From assembly GCA_026874595.1 (NCBI GenBank), contig CM049314.1:72494300-72558299 (forward strand): a stretch of DNA of 64,000 bases, written 5' to 3'. The notes beneath the pieces are model-generated. The model was not told where the DNA came from and ran no database searches. It was given only the letters and a program-made list of their open reading frames with translations. Positions within the stretch are counted from its first letter, which is position 1. Each line of letters starts with the position of its first letter. Positions 13,864 to 39,779 of the stretch are shown one piece after another. The DNA comes from Sipunculus nudus. Its lineage: Eukaryota > Annelida > Sipuncula > Golfingiida > Sipunculidae. The translations under genes and the position numbers were made by a program.

Positions 13864-13900
13864 TTGTTGTGGTTATTGTGCCCATTTAACGACTTAACGC
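12600..13900. other. Intergenic sequence with a small inverted repeat and a (TA)n tract
   Basis: No gene recognised. A perfect 11-bp inverted repeat (atttagtggtg / caccactaaat) flanks a 24-bp loop at about 13346-13391. A (TA)n tract occupies 13829-13860. Confidence 0.5.
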
Positions 13901-14099
13901 TGGGGCAATCACGAAAAAGCTTTCATTAGTAAAGAAATATTTGAAGATGTAGCACCAACATACATTCCGCCTTATAGAAAGCGGGTTACAATGAAAGCGT
14001 CCGCTTCAAAGGTTGAAACGGCGAAAATGGATAGCCTAAGAGGAAAAGAAACAGAGGTAGGAAGATAATTTGGAATAACGAATCATACAGCAAAAACAT

Positions 14100-14720
14100 C
14101 AAAGCAAATGTCGGAGCACAGTTCTAAAATTGATCAAAAAGCAATTTTCGTGGGATAACAGAATTTTTAACAGAAACAAGATCAAAATCAGCTACAGTGG
14201 CATTAGAAATATGATACCATTAATTACAGCCCATAAAAAAATCACAGCAAAAGCAACTACCTAGCAGCCAACGAATAAACCTGCAACTGTTATTGAAAAA
14301 TACATGTCCCTTAGACCACATTGCCAGCAAAGCAAGTTTACAAAGCAAAGGTCATCATCGAACACCCAACCGCGTACTGCATTAGATTAGCGAGTGGCAT
14401 ATTCAAAATTAGTTACAATAACCCAAACAAATCATTCCGCAATGAAAGTTACGAAAAAGACACAGAACTTTCTAAGTACATTTGGACCCCCAAAAGAAAG
14501 AAAATGCCATATTCAACTGCTTGGGAAATAATCGAACACTATAACACAATTAAACGTACCTTGAAACAATGAAACCTCTGTATTGAGGAGAAATACAGCA
14601 TTTTACATCACAAAAGCGACAGATCAATAATCTTATTAAATAGGCATGCGAATTAGTTTCGAAATGCAGAAACATGAAACTACCAAACCGAACCGTGCAA
14701 AGAGAAAGTAAAAGTAACAG
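14100..14720 (+). pseudogene. GIY-YIG retroelement C-terminal remnant
   Basis: The plus strand encodes, in order, an 'IFNRNKIKISYSGIRNM' segment near 14160-14215, a cysteine-containing 'CNC..K' stretch near 14282 (partly frameshifted), 'KQVYKAKVIIEHPTAYC' near 14330, 'FRNESYEKDTELSKYIW' near 14440, and 'NLCIEEKYSIL' near 14575 after a stop. This order is what I know from GIY-YIG-type nuclease C-termini encoded next to reverse transcriptases in many invertebrate genomes. The catalytic 'YIGxxxxxFKxRxxxH' pattern is worn to 'YCIRLASGIFKISYNN'. A (TA)n tract lies nearby at 14900-14931. The exact element family is uncertain; it is dead. Confidence 0.6.
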
Positions 14721-14898
14721 CTTGGTCACAACGAACGTCAGTAATCTAATGATCGCCTTAGTTCTGATACCATCCACTGCATGGGCATGAAGCTCTGAGT
14801 AATGAAACGATGCTCCAACGTTCTTAACATTTAGATAATCTTATATACCTAAACTGTATTGAGCACTATAATGCAAGCACTGCAACATATTTAGGACG

Positions 14899-14939
<41 letters not shown>

Positions 14940-14945
<6 letters not shown>

Positions 14946-17299
14946 AAATGTATATGCTTCTTAAGTCGATATTTAACAGAAGGGTTAACTTATTTCTTAC
15001 TTTTCTATTTTGCTCATTCAATATACCTTGTACAAGTGCAATTATTTCGTCATTATCTACTTACCTATTGATGCTTCCTGTATTAAAAAAAGTATGATAT
15101 ATGCCTTAAGGGAATATTTAGGTTTATGTTCTTTAAAATTGGTACACTGGGCTTAGTTGAACAGTAGAGTAGAAAAAGCACGCTTTATAGCCTGGAACTG
15201 TACATGCTCTGGTCGTGTCCCACCAGGAGTTTCAGAGATGCCAGGCTATCTTGGAAAATGAATGTCAATGACACAAATGCATTACCAGGTAAGATTATGC
15301 TTAATAAGAAATATAATAATAAATACAGTCATGGAAACGGAGTTCATAATATTAAATAATGTCGTAATTTGTATTATTCCTGTCATCGGTTGTGTTGACA
15401 TAGTCCCGATGGTTCGATCAAAAGGATTTGTTTATTGTGTTAAGTTTTTGAAGTATTTACTGTACTACTGTTGAGTATGATTATCTGACAGGTGATTACA
15501 GAGGATGCAGGTATTTCTAGAAGCATAATTGATCATTTTCATTAGACAGTTTCAAAAACAACAGAAGTTCTTTGATCAAAAAGTACAAAGAAAAATCACC
15601 GAGAAAAGATAATTTCGGCCAAGTGTCATCTCGACAGGCAAGGAGAGAATGAGTCCGTGTGCACCTGCGACAGGACGTGTCGTTTCAGCTGTAGTTTCTG
15701 CGACGAACATATCGCTTCGTTACCAGCAAATATTATTTTTACTTGGATATTCCGGACTTTGCGTGAACGTTACTTGGAACTATTTCTCCGATACGTATGT
15801 GGTTTTACAAGTACCATGTACATTGTGAGGTATACATACTATTCTTTAAGCATCAGAAGAAGGAGGAGCTATGTAGTGTGAATATTCTACAAACAGCAAC
15901 GTTATCAAATGTCTTGTACACCTTTAAAACTTATTGCTTTTTGACTAGGTTTATGCGGTTCCTTGTAATTTCTTTTGTTACACTAGTGTCCCATGTATTG
16001 GCTTAATTAGGAGATAGTGGATTGGTAAACAAAAGATATTTAATTGAACAGATCATTTATTGTATAAAATATACAATTCATCTTAACTCACAGTCTCATT
16101 TAATATGGTTTTGCTTTTTACAAAGGTTTGTCTGCAAATAAAATTATCGTCTACATGATACCGTATACATTGAAAGGAGCGGTTCTGTCAGTCAATGGTC
16201 TGTCCATAAATTAGGTTTGTGTAGTTCCATGATGATTTTATTTTCAGTGGTCCAGACCTGGGCGTGTCATGATATGTGACAAATCGTGGTACACCACAAC
16301 TCTTCTTCATTTCCTGGTCTTTTGTTTGTGCGTTATATATAAAGGTTATGGATTACAAATCTAAAGTCTTGTGTAATCTTTCCCTTCTGTTTACTGTGGT
16401 TGCCTTTAATTTCGCGAGGCTGAAATTTCACGATTTATTCACTTTGAACGTTTCGCGATTGCACCAGAACCTGTAAAATCTAAGTGTAGCAGAATCTGTA
16501 TTGATTTCAAGTTTAGAAAGAAATCCTCCAATACTTATCGAATTTCTGGTTCAGTCATTAAAGTAAGGCTTGTATCACAGTCGATATGTATCAAAGTCTG
16601 GGTGAAAGGCCAATGCATTGACCAGTTTCGAAACCAGGCACAAATTAGGTTACTAACGAGGTTGTTTTCAGAGGTCATTTTAGTTGATGGGCATCTTATT
16701 CCCGAGGGATTTATATTCGCGATTATATCACATTCACAAATATCGCCAAATTAAAACCCTCGCGAATAAAAAGGCAAGTAATCTGGCGTTTGTAACGAAA
16801 TGGTTTGCTATTTATGACAGACCTGAAATGAGTTTGGGAGCTAGAGGCGCGATATAGCTTTGTCGGTCAGATGGGATGAGGTAGAGAGGTTGTGTTTATC
16901 GATCCTTTTGAAAATATTACTGTAGTGCCTAGGTTCCTTGAGTGCTCTATGTTAAGTTTATGCTGTAAGCGTTGATAAGTTCATCCTCACTGTGAGTGCA
17001 GATCAGAGAATATAAGATCTATGTAACGGACATGTAGTAGGGATTTTTTTCTGTTCAGAGAAAAATCCAGTTCCCATGATCTGATGATGCAGCTTTTCTT
17101 ATTACTTTATATGATAGATCATCGTTTGGTCCATGTCTGCTGGTATATGCAAATCTAATCTGTTACTCAGGAAGAAACATATATTGTTTTGCAAATTAAT
17201 ACATAACTGTTACTGCATTATGACATACCAAATTGCATCATAAACAGGATCCTTTACTTTATTGTTAATAACGATGGGCATAATTTAGTTCTTGGGTGG
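14940..17299. other. Intergenic sequence, nothing recognised
   Basis: Only short spurious open frames are present. No homology to the synthetase exons or to the mobile elements elsewhere in the window could be seen. Confidence 0.5.
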
Positions 17300-17304
17300 A
17301 TATC

Positions 17305-17420
17305 TCTTTAACAAATAGTTAAGTTTACAATTTTCATTTAGACATCTTTTTAGAAATACTTTAAAACATTTTCCAGTTCTAAGATTCTCCCTCGTAGCTG
17401 TGTGTAGAGAGCGACATTGT
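17305..17420 (-). pseudogene. Inverted pseudo-exon 11
   Basis: Minus-strand acceptor tatttcag is followed by a 'DNVALYTQLRG'-type start, then loss of the 'TATGK' catalytic region through deletion, and a 'LKRCLNEN'-like tail equivalent to 'LKEMSKKK' of the intact exon. Confidence 0.78.
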
Positions 17421-18133
17421 CTGAAATAAATACAAACGTACATATGTATATTCGGATCAACACTGACCGTCGAAGTCATGAGATGCAATATTAGACACTG
17501 GGAGTCGGAACTTGACACTGAAATGCCATTCTCTCTGAAGACGACGTAAAAAGTAAATATTATTTAACCAAAATGTGTCCAGACCTTGTTACTTTTTATA
17601 TTTTTTTCCTGGTTAACAAAAGTATGTGATAATTGAATAAAAATCTAGAAGTTTACAAAAATAGGTATCGATTCTTTAAAAAGTGGATATGAACAAACCT
17701 TAGTTTTGCCATTCTTGAATAAAATGGTTGGATAAATTATGGAAAATGACTCTATTTAAGAGATACTTACCGAGCAGAAATTAGCAATATTTATACGGTT
17801 TTAATTCGTTCCATTTTTATATAATGGACCATTGTAAATGAGTTCCACCTTTATATGGAAATGAAAAGTTTTGATGTAAAACAGGAACAGTCCAAAAATA
17901 GCAAAGATATAGTGTAAGATGTAATATATCCTTATGCCATTCTGTATTAGGGTTCCCTCGAGAACAGAGAGCAACTGTTGATTAAATCATTTTGTATATT
18001 GATATCTACCTTAATTTAGTAGTAATTATTTTAACCATTTATCGTCCCATCTAAAAGAAACGTTTGGTTCATATGTAGATCAGATATGTCAGAATGACAC
18101 TTCAGTTTTCCTATATAAGGCCATATTTTAACA

Positions 18134-18292
18134 AAACAAATCAGGTTGTGCATATCCGTTTCTTGAGGTTTTACGGACAACAAGCGCCGTCGGGAGAGCT
18201 TTTGCTCCGTCTTTGTCGGGAACTCCTACGGCCCCTGCTCCACCCACCCCTGGGTGCGACAAAAAGAGGGCTTCTCATTCTGTTGGCGCTAC
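18134..18292 (-). pseudogene. Inverted pseudo-exon 10
   Basis: Minus-strand ctgctgatttgc reverses to an acceptor-like gcaaatcagcag followed by a GC-rich coding-like stretch matching '[18 protein letters not shown]' and 'GVPDKDGA'. A deletion near the 3' end removes the 'GHYVTERE' equivalent. Confidence 0.83.
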
Positions 18293-18640
18293 CTGCTGAT
18301 TTGCTAAATGAGCATGACCATTAAAAAAATACATATTTTTATAAAACCCAAGGAGTTGTTATTTAGATTCACATATAGGTGAAAGTATATTTTCTCGTTG
18401 CATTTAGCCTCTCTTTAAACAAAATCTCCGCTTCCTTATCACAAAAAAAGAAGCTAGCAGTACTTATGTCGGCAAAGTTTCCTGGTAGTCTCCCGGTGAA
18501 GTATTCGTTATTTTATAAACATTCTCCTTTTTTTTTATTTTAATAGCTTATGATTGTTTACTAGATTGTGTTATTAAAGTAAACATACTAAAGTAATGAT
18601 TCATATCACCTCTGTATGTATTTGTGTTTTTTTCCAATAC

Positions 18641-18722
18641 CTGGTAAGTTTTGTAATTAATCATCTCCTTGGATCTGTCATGATGTATGGAAAACCATCG
18701 GCGTCAAGATACCCAACGTCAC
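18641..18722 (-). pseudogene. Inverted pseudo-exon 9
   Basis: Homologous to 38079-38161 but 82 rather than 83 bp. It encodes 'GDVGYLDADG' then a frameshifted 'DRVKEMI' equivalent, and ends in cag|gtattg. The codon at the conserved A8 glycine position is ACT here and GCT in the intact gene. Confidence 0.85.
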
Positions 18723-19035
18723 CTAAAGCTATGTCATCGGATTAAATGACTTACCTGAGCAATATAAAATTCTGATCATATAATCTGATGTATAATATAC
18801 ACTTTTATAAGGATAGAGGTTAATTAAATCAAGGTTGAATCCAAACCATCTCCGTAATTATAACTGTGACATTAACTGCTTTAAAGATGGACCTTGGTAC
18901 ATAAATGAAGATTCCTTTCCATTTCATTGGTGATTAGCTTGATGATCGACGACATGGCTTGGTAAATAAAATAATCTACCTAACACACAGGGTAATGGCG
19001 ATTGCACATGTAAACATTCCTAACTCCATAATTAA

Positions 19036-19180
19036 CAGTATTGAGCCTTCCATCTTCGTCGAGTGTTTCAGCTGTGGCGTCATGTCTGTTCCGGTATCTT
19101 TTCATCTCCATCGGCCCTTCCAACTAGACCTTCCCTGTTTTTCCTATTAGTTATTGTTGTTTTGTTGAGAAGTCTACATT
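19036..19180 (-). pseudogene. Inverted pseudo-exon 8
   Basis: 145 bp homologous to 37113-37257, with matching segments for the 'GKV..VGRADG', 'RHDATAET' and 'DEDG' positions. The donor gt is lost (ttaatt) and the frame is interrupted. Confidence 0.82.
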
Positions 19181-19645
19181 CTATAAATAAAAACATCAAA
19201 TGTTACTGGATATCGTCTTTAAAAATTACCGATTCGGGTTTGGCGATTGATTACCGAATTAAAATGACGGGTATCGATATAATGTTCTGAAACCAAATTA
19301 TACGTTGTGACAATAGCGTTTATTTGCATTTAAATTTACTAAGGTGTTGCATAAGGCGTATGTATTTTACTGACTGAATGTGCATCTTATATTAAATTTA
19401 GCATTACAAATTCTGCAGCTGATATAGACATTTTTCGGACAGGTATGAATGTCATTATCATGGAACAGGGTACCCACCCCTTTTACGGTAATTACGTGGA
19501 GGTTACTCGTGTGGTATACCGTCTGTGCCGATTATATTCTATGGGTTTACTGTACACAATTTGAGTTTTTGCTATGGGTACACCTTAATCTACTTTTTTA
19601 TATACATTGTACTTATTGTATAGTACTTTCACTGACTTTATAGCA

Positions 19646-19905
19646 CATAAACGGCCTCTGTGGGTCAGGGAAAGAGCATATGACTCAAAGCCAGAAGGTC
19701 AAGAGTTCAATTCGATGAGATTTTCACGGTCAGTCACCACCCGAGGTGGGCGCTCTAAAGGCTTCATTGAAAACCTCTGCCTCACAGCCGTGTATCAGGA
19801 TCAAGCTCGTGCGTCTTTGGGGGTTCCTCGGCGATATGGCCCAGCCTGGGGGTGATTACATCGTTATGACTGAGAGGTACGGTATACACCGGCCTGGGTG
19901 ACACC
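19646..19905 (+). repeat. Possible tRNA-derived SINE
   Basis: 'ctctgtgggtcagggaaaga' followed about 30 bp later by 'aagagttcaattcgatg' resembles a degenerate RNA polymerase III A box plus B box pair of a tRNA-derived SINE head. A GC-richer non-tRNA body runs to about 19900. No clear target duplication was found. The call rests only on box-like spacing and the compositional contrast with AT-rich surroundings. Confidence 0.4.
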
Positions 19906-20204
19906 GGGATACAAAAATAATCTGATCGGAAGCGAGTACCTCCGCCCTGTCACGTAGTCCAAAACCGAAATGGAACTTTGCAGATCTACATACTAAGATT
20001 AAGAATTAGATAAATGAGCATAAATAAGGCGGTTACCTCCACCAAGAAAGACTTCATGGCACTTGTACAACGATGGTACCAGGTATACATATTGTATTTC
20101 TACTATGCGAGTTCTTATGTCCGTCGACTTGAGCCCTCAGGGTTATGTATTGAACATTTGCATATATGAGTGTCTGCTTTCGGTAAACATAGGAGATAAA
20201 TGCA

Positions 20205-20300
20205 TTGTATCTACATGTGTGTTTATGCACCTGTGCGGCTACTGCGCCATTTTTATTGACACCATCGTGGATTAATGTGGTTTATGAATTAGACCTTTAT
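20205..20300 (-). pseudogene. Possible inverted pseudo-exon 7
   Basis: The plus-strand stretch near 20218-20268 (including 'ggctactgcgcca' and 'ttgacaccat') resembles the complement of intact exon 7 (36501-36601) around 'VSKPGAVGVPVPG'. It sits exactly between inverted exons 6 and 8. The similarity is weak. Confidence 0.4.
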
Positions 20301-20370
20301 TTTGAATATTTTCTATTGAAGAATAAACAAAAATAATCCAGTATAATTAATCAGGCCATTTACACCAACC

Positions 20371-20530
20371 TCGTTAAAAAATGTATCTGTAAAGGACTTT
20401 GCCATATCCGACCTAGGTCTCTTTCTGCTGAAGCGCTACACCTACATGGATTTTCTTCAATGAAAATAGGTCGTACATATTTGTCAGTTGTGATTTGTAC
20501 ATCAACACTGCAAGGGGTTGTAGAACAAGG
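20371..20530 (-). pseudogene. Inverted pseudo-exon 6
   Basis: Minus strand matches 36201-36372: a 'VDVQITTDKYVRPI' segment corresponds to 'VLMYKSPMTKNYDL', and 'tggcaaagtcct' and the 3' donor area 'ggttggtgtaaa' align with the intact exon end. Frameshifts are present. Confidence 0.8.
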
Positions 20531-21379
20531 ACTTAGTCTATCTAATTGAGCTAACACATAATATACGTTCAAAATATTAAACACTGAGAATAAGCTAATT
20601 TATAAGATAACCCAAATCGTGTTTCCGTCCCTATGCATCAGAAATAAATATCTAGTGCTTTTAGATAAAAACTTTATCAGATGAAAAGTATAAGATACCT
20701 GGATATTGCTGATATGGTGGGTGACATTTTTAGTGGATGCACCGAGGCAAGTACCAGCTGCACAGATTAATTTTTATATTAATAGTTCATGTGTACATAA
20801 AGCGTATAGTCGTGATTAGGTTTTGGTCAAGCATGGTTGTAATTTAGATTATTTCAATTTTTTACGACTTTGAACCTACGCATATAATATGATGACCTGT
20901 GGGCGTTTCCCCACTTATAAAACTGAGTTGTCACAAATGCAGTCTCCAATTACGTCCAACTTACATTTTCTTCTACTTGGCAGAGTATATGGTCCATTTT
21001 TGTTTCTCTGTTGTTTTAAAAAATGTGTGTTAAAAATGTTTAAAAATGTCATTAGATCAATGGCATTTAAATGTGAATGTTTATCTGTAAATAAACACCT
21101 TGGCTGTTTACTTGAGATCAATGGGGCATGGATAAAAAAAAAGGAAACGCACTATCTTATCCCTGCAATCTTTATCAGGAAAGGCTTTGAATTGAAACTA
21201 AAATTTGACATCTAAATAAACAACACCGTTTGACCCATAGGCAATTGCTCATAGGCAAGCAATGAATATATGAAGTCTAAACATAGAAAAAGCCCTCAAA
21301 CCCTAACAAAATATATTTAACCTTTTACAACCCAAATTATGAAAACAATTATATTCATCGTCATCGCGACATGTGAATT
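20531..21379. other. Spacer before the duplicated exon 1 blocks
   Basis: AT-rich; no gene or element recognised. An open frame of 108 codons at 20889-21215 has no recognisable domain and low-complexity coding properties. Confidence 0.45.
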
Positions 21380-22423
21380 TCGTAATATTAATATAATATT
21401 ATAATATTATTTGATCAGCTCTCTGTGATTAACATAATTTACTTTCTTATACAAAGTTTCATTCTTAAGGGTCATGTATGCTACTCTGTAATACTAAATG
21501 TCTTGGGTTTGATTACGTGAACAAGTAATGAGCGGTAGCAAATGTATTACGAATAAACCTCTATCGCCTATCATTCTTGTTGTACCCTTAAACGCCGCTA
21601 AGGAATGTGTTCAGGCTATTAAGAATTTAAGAATTTGTGTTTGTATCGTTTGCATTTCAAAAATTCAAAATATATCGTTTGCCCTCATACTCCTGCGAGC
21701 ATTCGACACTGCCGTCTCGCATGTCTTGATTAAAGTGTGAACAACTACATAGGTGGCGCTGGCATCGTCTATTTGTCGTCTATTTGTAAATAAATTTTTC
21801 TTGGGGGGTGTAGTTAGGCAAAAAAATTCGTTAATCTAATTGTTTCCATTTATATATATGTTTTTATTTTACGTTTATTTAGATTATATTGTGTATGTGT
21901 AAAGGTACCACCATACTACTAGTCGATTAGAAAGGTATAAATAGAAAATTATTGTCGTCATTCGTATGGTGTTTTCGTACATCTGGTAAGCTGTTGAAAC
22001 AATGAAATAATTCAACATCCGCAACGTAAAACGTCTAGCCTCACTGAACACCTGACAGTTTTTGGCCTGGTCAGATCTAATGCAAGAACCACATATATGA
22101 GGCTATTGTTTCTAGTACACATCGACTAAGTAGAAATTACATTGATCATTGATAAAGTGTTTTTTTTATACCGTAGCCACGTAGTAAACAGTGGCAGTAT
22201 ATGGCGTTAGACAACATTTCCTTGGGCCAAAGACACTTGCCACATGAACTTGAGGACACCTTTCTACATAAATCTTATCTTTCCACGCAAGCTACTTTGC
22301 CAATTAGAGCCTGACCCGTCTGACGTACCAGCAATTACACTGAATGATTTACATATGGCTGTGTCTCGGGCAATAGTTAATTGTCTTTGAAGTGTGTTGT
22401 CTGATTAGGCTACAGATTCCATC

Positions 22424-22521
22424 ATGGCGGCAAGCCGACCCCCAGCATTTCCAGTTCCCATCCAGAACGTACAGCAGTATGTCATGAGTGACTGGAAAAA
22501 TACTATGATAAAACTGCTGTC
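22424..22521 (+). pseudogene. Upstream duplicate of exon 1 with a 1-nt deletion
   Basis: Begins with ATGGCGGCAAGC like the downstream copy and ends at the same ctgtc|gtaagt donor, but is 98 rather than 99 bp. The lost base after 'SDW' shifts the frame so that a TAA is created across the donor. It cannot supply the N-terminus if spliced to exon 2. It could still act as a non-coding leader if its promoter works. Confidence 0.85.
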
Positions 22522-23857
22522 GTAAGTGTTGCGTTTCTAGTTTGAGAACTCGTAAAAACATGCATTTCTAACGAAAACATTTTTACTGCAGTTATGGCAA
22601 ACATATAGGTCTGTCTGACCGGAAACATGTGCCGAGTATACCTTTAAAAGTGCCGCTTTAAATATTTCATCTGTGCACTGTATAAGGAGATAATTTCTGT
22701 GCTTAAGTATGTACGCAAGAGTGAAGACGTGTATCTATGCATACATGTATGTGTATGTGTGCACCTAGGTTTATGCATCTGTGTATGAAAGAAGATTATT
22801 ATGTAAAAGTGTGTCTGTGTGCGCCAAGATGGAGGACAAGCTTTAATATATACATACTCAAGGCAAAGCACATGCAAGGTATCTACATACATAGTTTGGC
22901 AATCTCAACTAAAAGCTGCAGTAAATGGACCTTGATATACAGTGTCCCTGATTCAACCATAAATCTCTAGTTGATTATTACAGTGACAGCTGAGTTCAAA
23001 GGTTTATTTACCTGGTGATGTTAGATTTACACATCACTATAAATCATATGGAACCTTATAGTTCGGTTAAGCTGGTGCTTTTTAGGGAACCGGTGCGTTT
23101 TAATTAAAGATTTCCTGTATATTCTGCTTTAAGGGCCCTTTATATGCTATCAAGGCGAATGCTTATTCTATTTTGCAACATATAGCGATTTGAAACGTAC
23201 ATTTAAAATTCCAAACTGGTCTTTACGTAAAAATCTTGCAGGGTTTCGAAGCCGATAAGGTTTCTATTGGTCAAACACAAGTGTCAAATTTCATTGATTC
23301 TGTAGGTGGAGTAAAGGACCACACAGAAATTTGGGTTGCGTATATATTCTTAAACTCTTTGTCTAAAAGGATTCTTTAAAATAAACTAAACGGGGATATA
23401 TATAGATAAATGTCAAAATAACCAGTGTCAAACTTTTTAAGATGGTTATATATTATCATTTAAAACAGCTGGCATAAAAGGTTATTACTGGATAAATTTG
23501 AAATGCTTGCGTCGTTGGAGTGCAAAATATGTATGGTTTTGAGGTTTTGAAAATGGATTTGGTATATAGCTATCGTCATAGATAATCAATTACACTGCAT
23601 CAGTCTTACACTCAACAGAAAAGACATTATCAAAAAGAATACTTTCTCGGGACCTTTTTTTATGTTAAATTATTCAAATTAATATGTATGTAGCGTTTAA
23701 CTTGTTATATATCTAAACTTTAAAGGGACCAATAACCTATAAAGCACTTAGAATTAACACGAAAAATAGATTCTTCCCTTTCAAATAAATGTGTACCTGC
23801 CAAAATATTGCCCTGAACTCGTTTGCTTACTCCCGTACATGAGTGTAAAAACAGTGG

Positions 23858-24150
23858 ACCAGGCGCGATCAAAGGTGTCAACATAAACACAGTGCGGTCA
23901 TCCCCCGGCCACAACATGTCAATCAGGAGATATCCTGACTGTTGTAGCCCAAAAAATGTAATACATGTACCCGCTGGCTGAAACACCGCCTGTTAGGCTT
24001 AAAGTCGGACCTCTGGTCACGCGGCCTTGTTATAGTAAACAGACTCACTTGGACCGTGTTTACCAACACGCAGACCCATAACAAGGTGTATAACAGCCAT
24101 ATACGAGGTACTGAGATTGTATGTTGGGGTACTTTTGCTGGGAAACTTTT
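23858..24150. repeat. About 290-bp segment present in copy A only
   Basis: Sequence between 'aaacagtggacc' and 'aattaaagc' that is missing from the otherwise aligned copy B at about 27688. It is GC-richer than its surroundings. No terminal inverted repeats or target duplication were seen, so insertion in A and deletion in B cannot be told apart. Confidence 0.6.
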
Positions 24151-24219
24151 AATTAAAGCAAAACTGGACTGATAGTGTTAAAGAATAGGCATAATATTGC
24201 TCCTGATTATGTCCCTTTA

Positions 24220-24425
24220 CGGAAGAGTTCATGCCATGTTTGTAGATTTTTCTAAAGATTTTGATAGCATAAATCATAACATTATAATGTCTGTTCTATA
24301 AATATATGGCGTACCATTAAACTTTTAAAATCTCTGAACTCTATATACTCTTAATTACAGTCTTTTTTTTAACAGAAACAGGCGTATCTGGGATAAGCAA
24401 GGCTGTATATAATACGCCAGATGCA
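24220..24425 (+). pseudogene. Reverse transcriptase remnant inside copy A
   Basis: One frame gives 'MFVDFSKDFDSINHNIIMSV' then a stop and 'IYGVPLNF'. About 110 bp later 'WDKQGC' appears. These match the order of the palm motif and the 'QGC' motif of non-LTR reverse transcriptases. It is heavily broken. The same remnant lies in copy B, so it was there before the duplication. Confidence 0.72.
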
Positions 24426-25599
24426 GCTTATTATTTTTTTTCAATGAATGAATAGCTCACATGATAATGCGGTATGATATAGCCTTAACCGAAAAAATAC
24501 CAAATTTCTATCTTCATGTGTGAAAATGTTTTATTAGGCTACAATGTTGGGAAAAATACAGAACTATATAACAACGTCAGGTCTAATGCCATCGATACGC
24601 GATGAGTGTAAATCTAAACGAACTAGGGTGGTATTAAAAACAGGAGGACTATTATTAAACGTTAAAAAATGAAAATTCATGCTTATATTGAAGCACTGAC
24701 CTAGTATGCATATTTTGGAACAATTTTCCCAAGCTTTATTAAATGGTTAAACTCTCATAAACATCAAGCAAATCAGACAGAACAAAGCGTTTAAGGATAT
24801 ATGGTCATCATGACAAATAATTAATATATTGTTCGTTTTTTTTTTCATAAAATGGTAAAATGGTTGTACTAGTGTTGACATACTATAGTGAACAATGGGA
24901 ATAGGGTGATTGGTGCGACTTAGAGCGAGTTCAAACAAAAGTTTGTTATTTTTGTTTTCTGAAACTGAGTTCATTTGCACCTACCTGCAGTTGTAGGAAA
25001 TGTTGAATATTAAAAGTTAAAATACACTGATAAATTGTATGTTTTATAATTATCACTTCAAATGCAATTTATACTGATGCTGATTGACAAGAATCTCATA
25101 TATATTATAAATTATTACTGTATGATCCATTTCGTAATATTAATGTAATATTATAATATTATTTGATCAGTTCTCTGTGATTAACATAATTTACTTTCTC
25201 ATACAAAGTTTCATTCTTAAGGGTCATGTATGCTATTCTCTAATGCTAAATGTCTTGGGTTTGATTAAGTGAACAAGTAATGAGCGGTAGCAAATGTATT
25301 ACGAATAAACCTCTATCGCCTATCATTCTTGTTGTACCTTAAGCGCCGCTAAGGAATGTGTTAAGGCTATTAAGAATTTAAGAATTTGTGTTTGTATCGT
25401 TTGCATTTCAAAAATTCAAAATACATCGTTTGCCCTCATACTCCTGCAAGCATTTGACACTGCCGTCTCGCATGTCTTGATTAAAGTGGGAACAACTACA
25501 TAGGTGGCGCTGGCATCGTCTATTTGTCGTCTATTTGTAAATAAACTTTTTTTAGGGGGGATGTAGTTAAGCAAAAATTTTTTTTCCATTTATATATAT

Positions 25600-26208
25600 G
25601 TTTTTATTTTACGTTTATTTAGATTATATTATGTGTAAAGGTACCACCATACTACTAGTCGATTAGAAAGCTATAAATAAAAAATTATTGTCGTCAGGCG
25701 TATGGTGTTTACGTACATCTGGTAAGCTGTTGAAACAATGAAATAATTCAACGTCCGCAACGTAAGACGTCTAGCCTCACTGAACACCTGACAGTTTTTG
25801 GCCTGGCCAGATCTAATGCAAGAACCACATATATGAGGCTATTGTTTCTAGTACACATCGACTAAGTAGAAATTACATTGATCATTGATTAAGTGTTTTT
25901 TATACCATAGCTACGTAGTAAACAGTGGCAGTATATAGCGTTAGACAACATTTCCTTGGGCTAAAGACACTTGCCACATGAACTTAAGGACACCTTACTA
26001 CATCAATCTTATCTTGCCACGCAAGCCTCTTTGCCAATTAGAGCCTGACCCATCTGACATACAAGCAATTACCTGAATGATTTACATATGGCTGTGTCTC
26101 AGGCAAAATTTTATCAGAAGGTTGTCTTTGAAGTGTGTTGAATCATAGCCCACTGCGAAGGTCCATATTGCTGCACATTCCGTGACTCATTAGGCTACAG
26201 ATTCCATC
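25600..26208 (+). promoter_or_regulatory. Conserved 5' flank of the intact gene, putative promoter
   Basis: This flank is retained in order upstream of all three exon 1 copies (2870-3840, 21855-22423 and here). No convincing TATA box at the right distance from the ATG was found. The start site and the length of the 5' UTR cannot be placed from sequence alone. Confidence 0.35.

Positions 26209-39779
<13,571 letters not shown>

Larger units (their letters stand above)
17300..20530 (-). pseudogene. Inverted acyl-CoA synthetase pseudogene fragment, exons 6-11 (minus strand)
   Basis: Remnants of exons 6, (7), 8, 9, 10 and 11 appear in order on the minus strand over 3.2 kb, close to the 3.6 kb spanned by the same exons in the intact gene. 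Intron remnants are shared: 17440-17500 matches the end of intron 10, and 18830-18860 matches part of intron 8. It is therefore a second genomic duplicate, now inverted relative to both the intact gene and the plus-strand pseudogene. Exon 6 is present in both pseudogene parts, so they are either two separate duplicates or one duplicate rearranged with an overlap. Individual breaks are given with each exon. Confidence 0.85.
21380..25130 (+). repeat. Tandem segmental duplication, copy A (promoter, exon 1, part of intron 1)
   Basis: Starts at 'cgtaatattaatataatatt' and ends near 'aaattattactgtatgatc'. The whole block recurs, collinear and at high identity, at 25131-28670. It is longer than copy B mainly because of about 290 bp at 23858-24150. 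The block holds the 5' flank, exon 1 and the first part of intron 1, so the duplication would have given the gene two alternative first exons. Confidence 0.93.

Noticed and set aside
19607-19855. 82-codon open frame at the possible SINE
   Set aside because: Coincides with the GC-richer repeat body; no protein pattern.
20889-21215. 108-codon open frame
   Set aside because: AT-rich, with an overlapping antisense frame of similar length and no recognisable motif. Length is compatible with chance in this composition.
22644-22970. Open frames of 77-82 codons repeated at 26431-26757
   Set aside because: They are conserved only because the block is a recent segmental duplication. They lie in intron 1, on both strands, with no recognisable domain.
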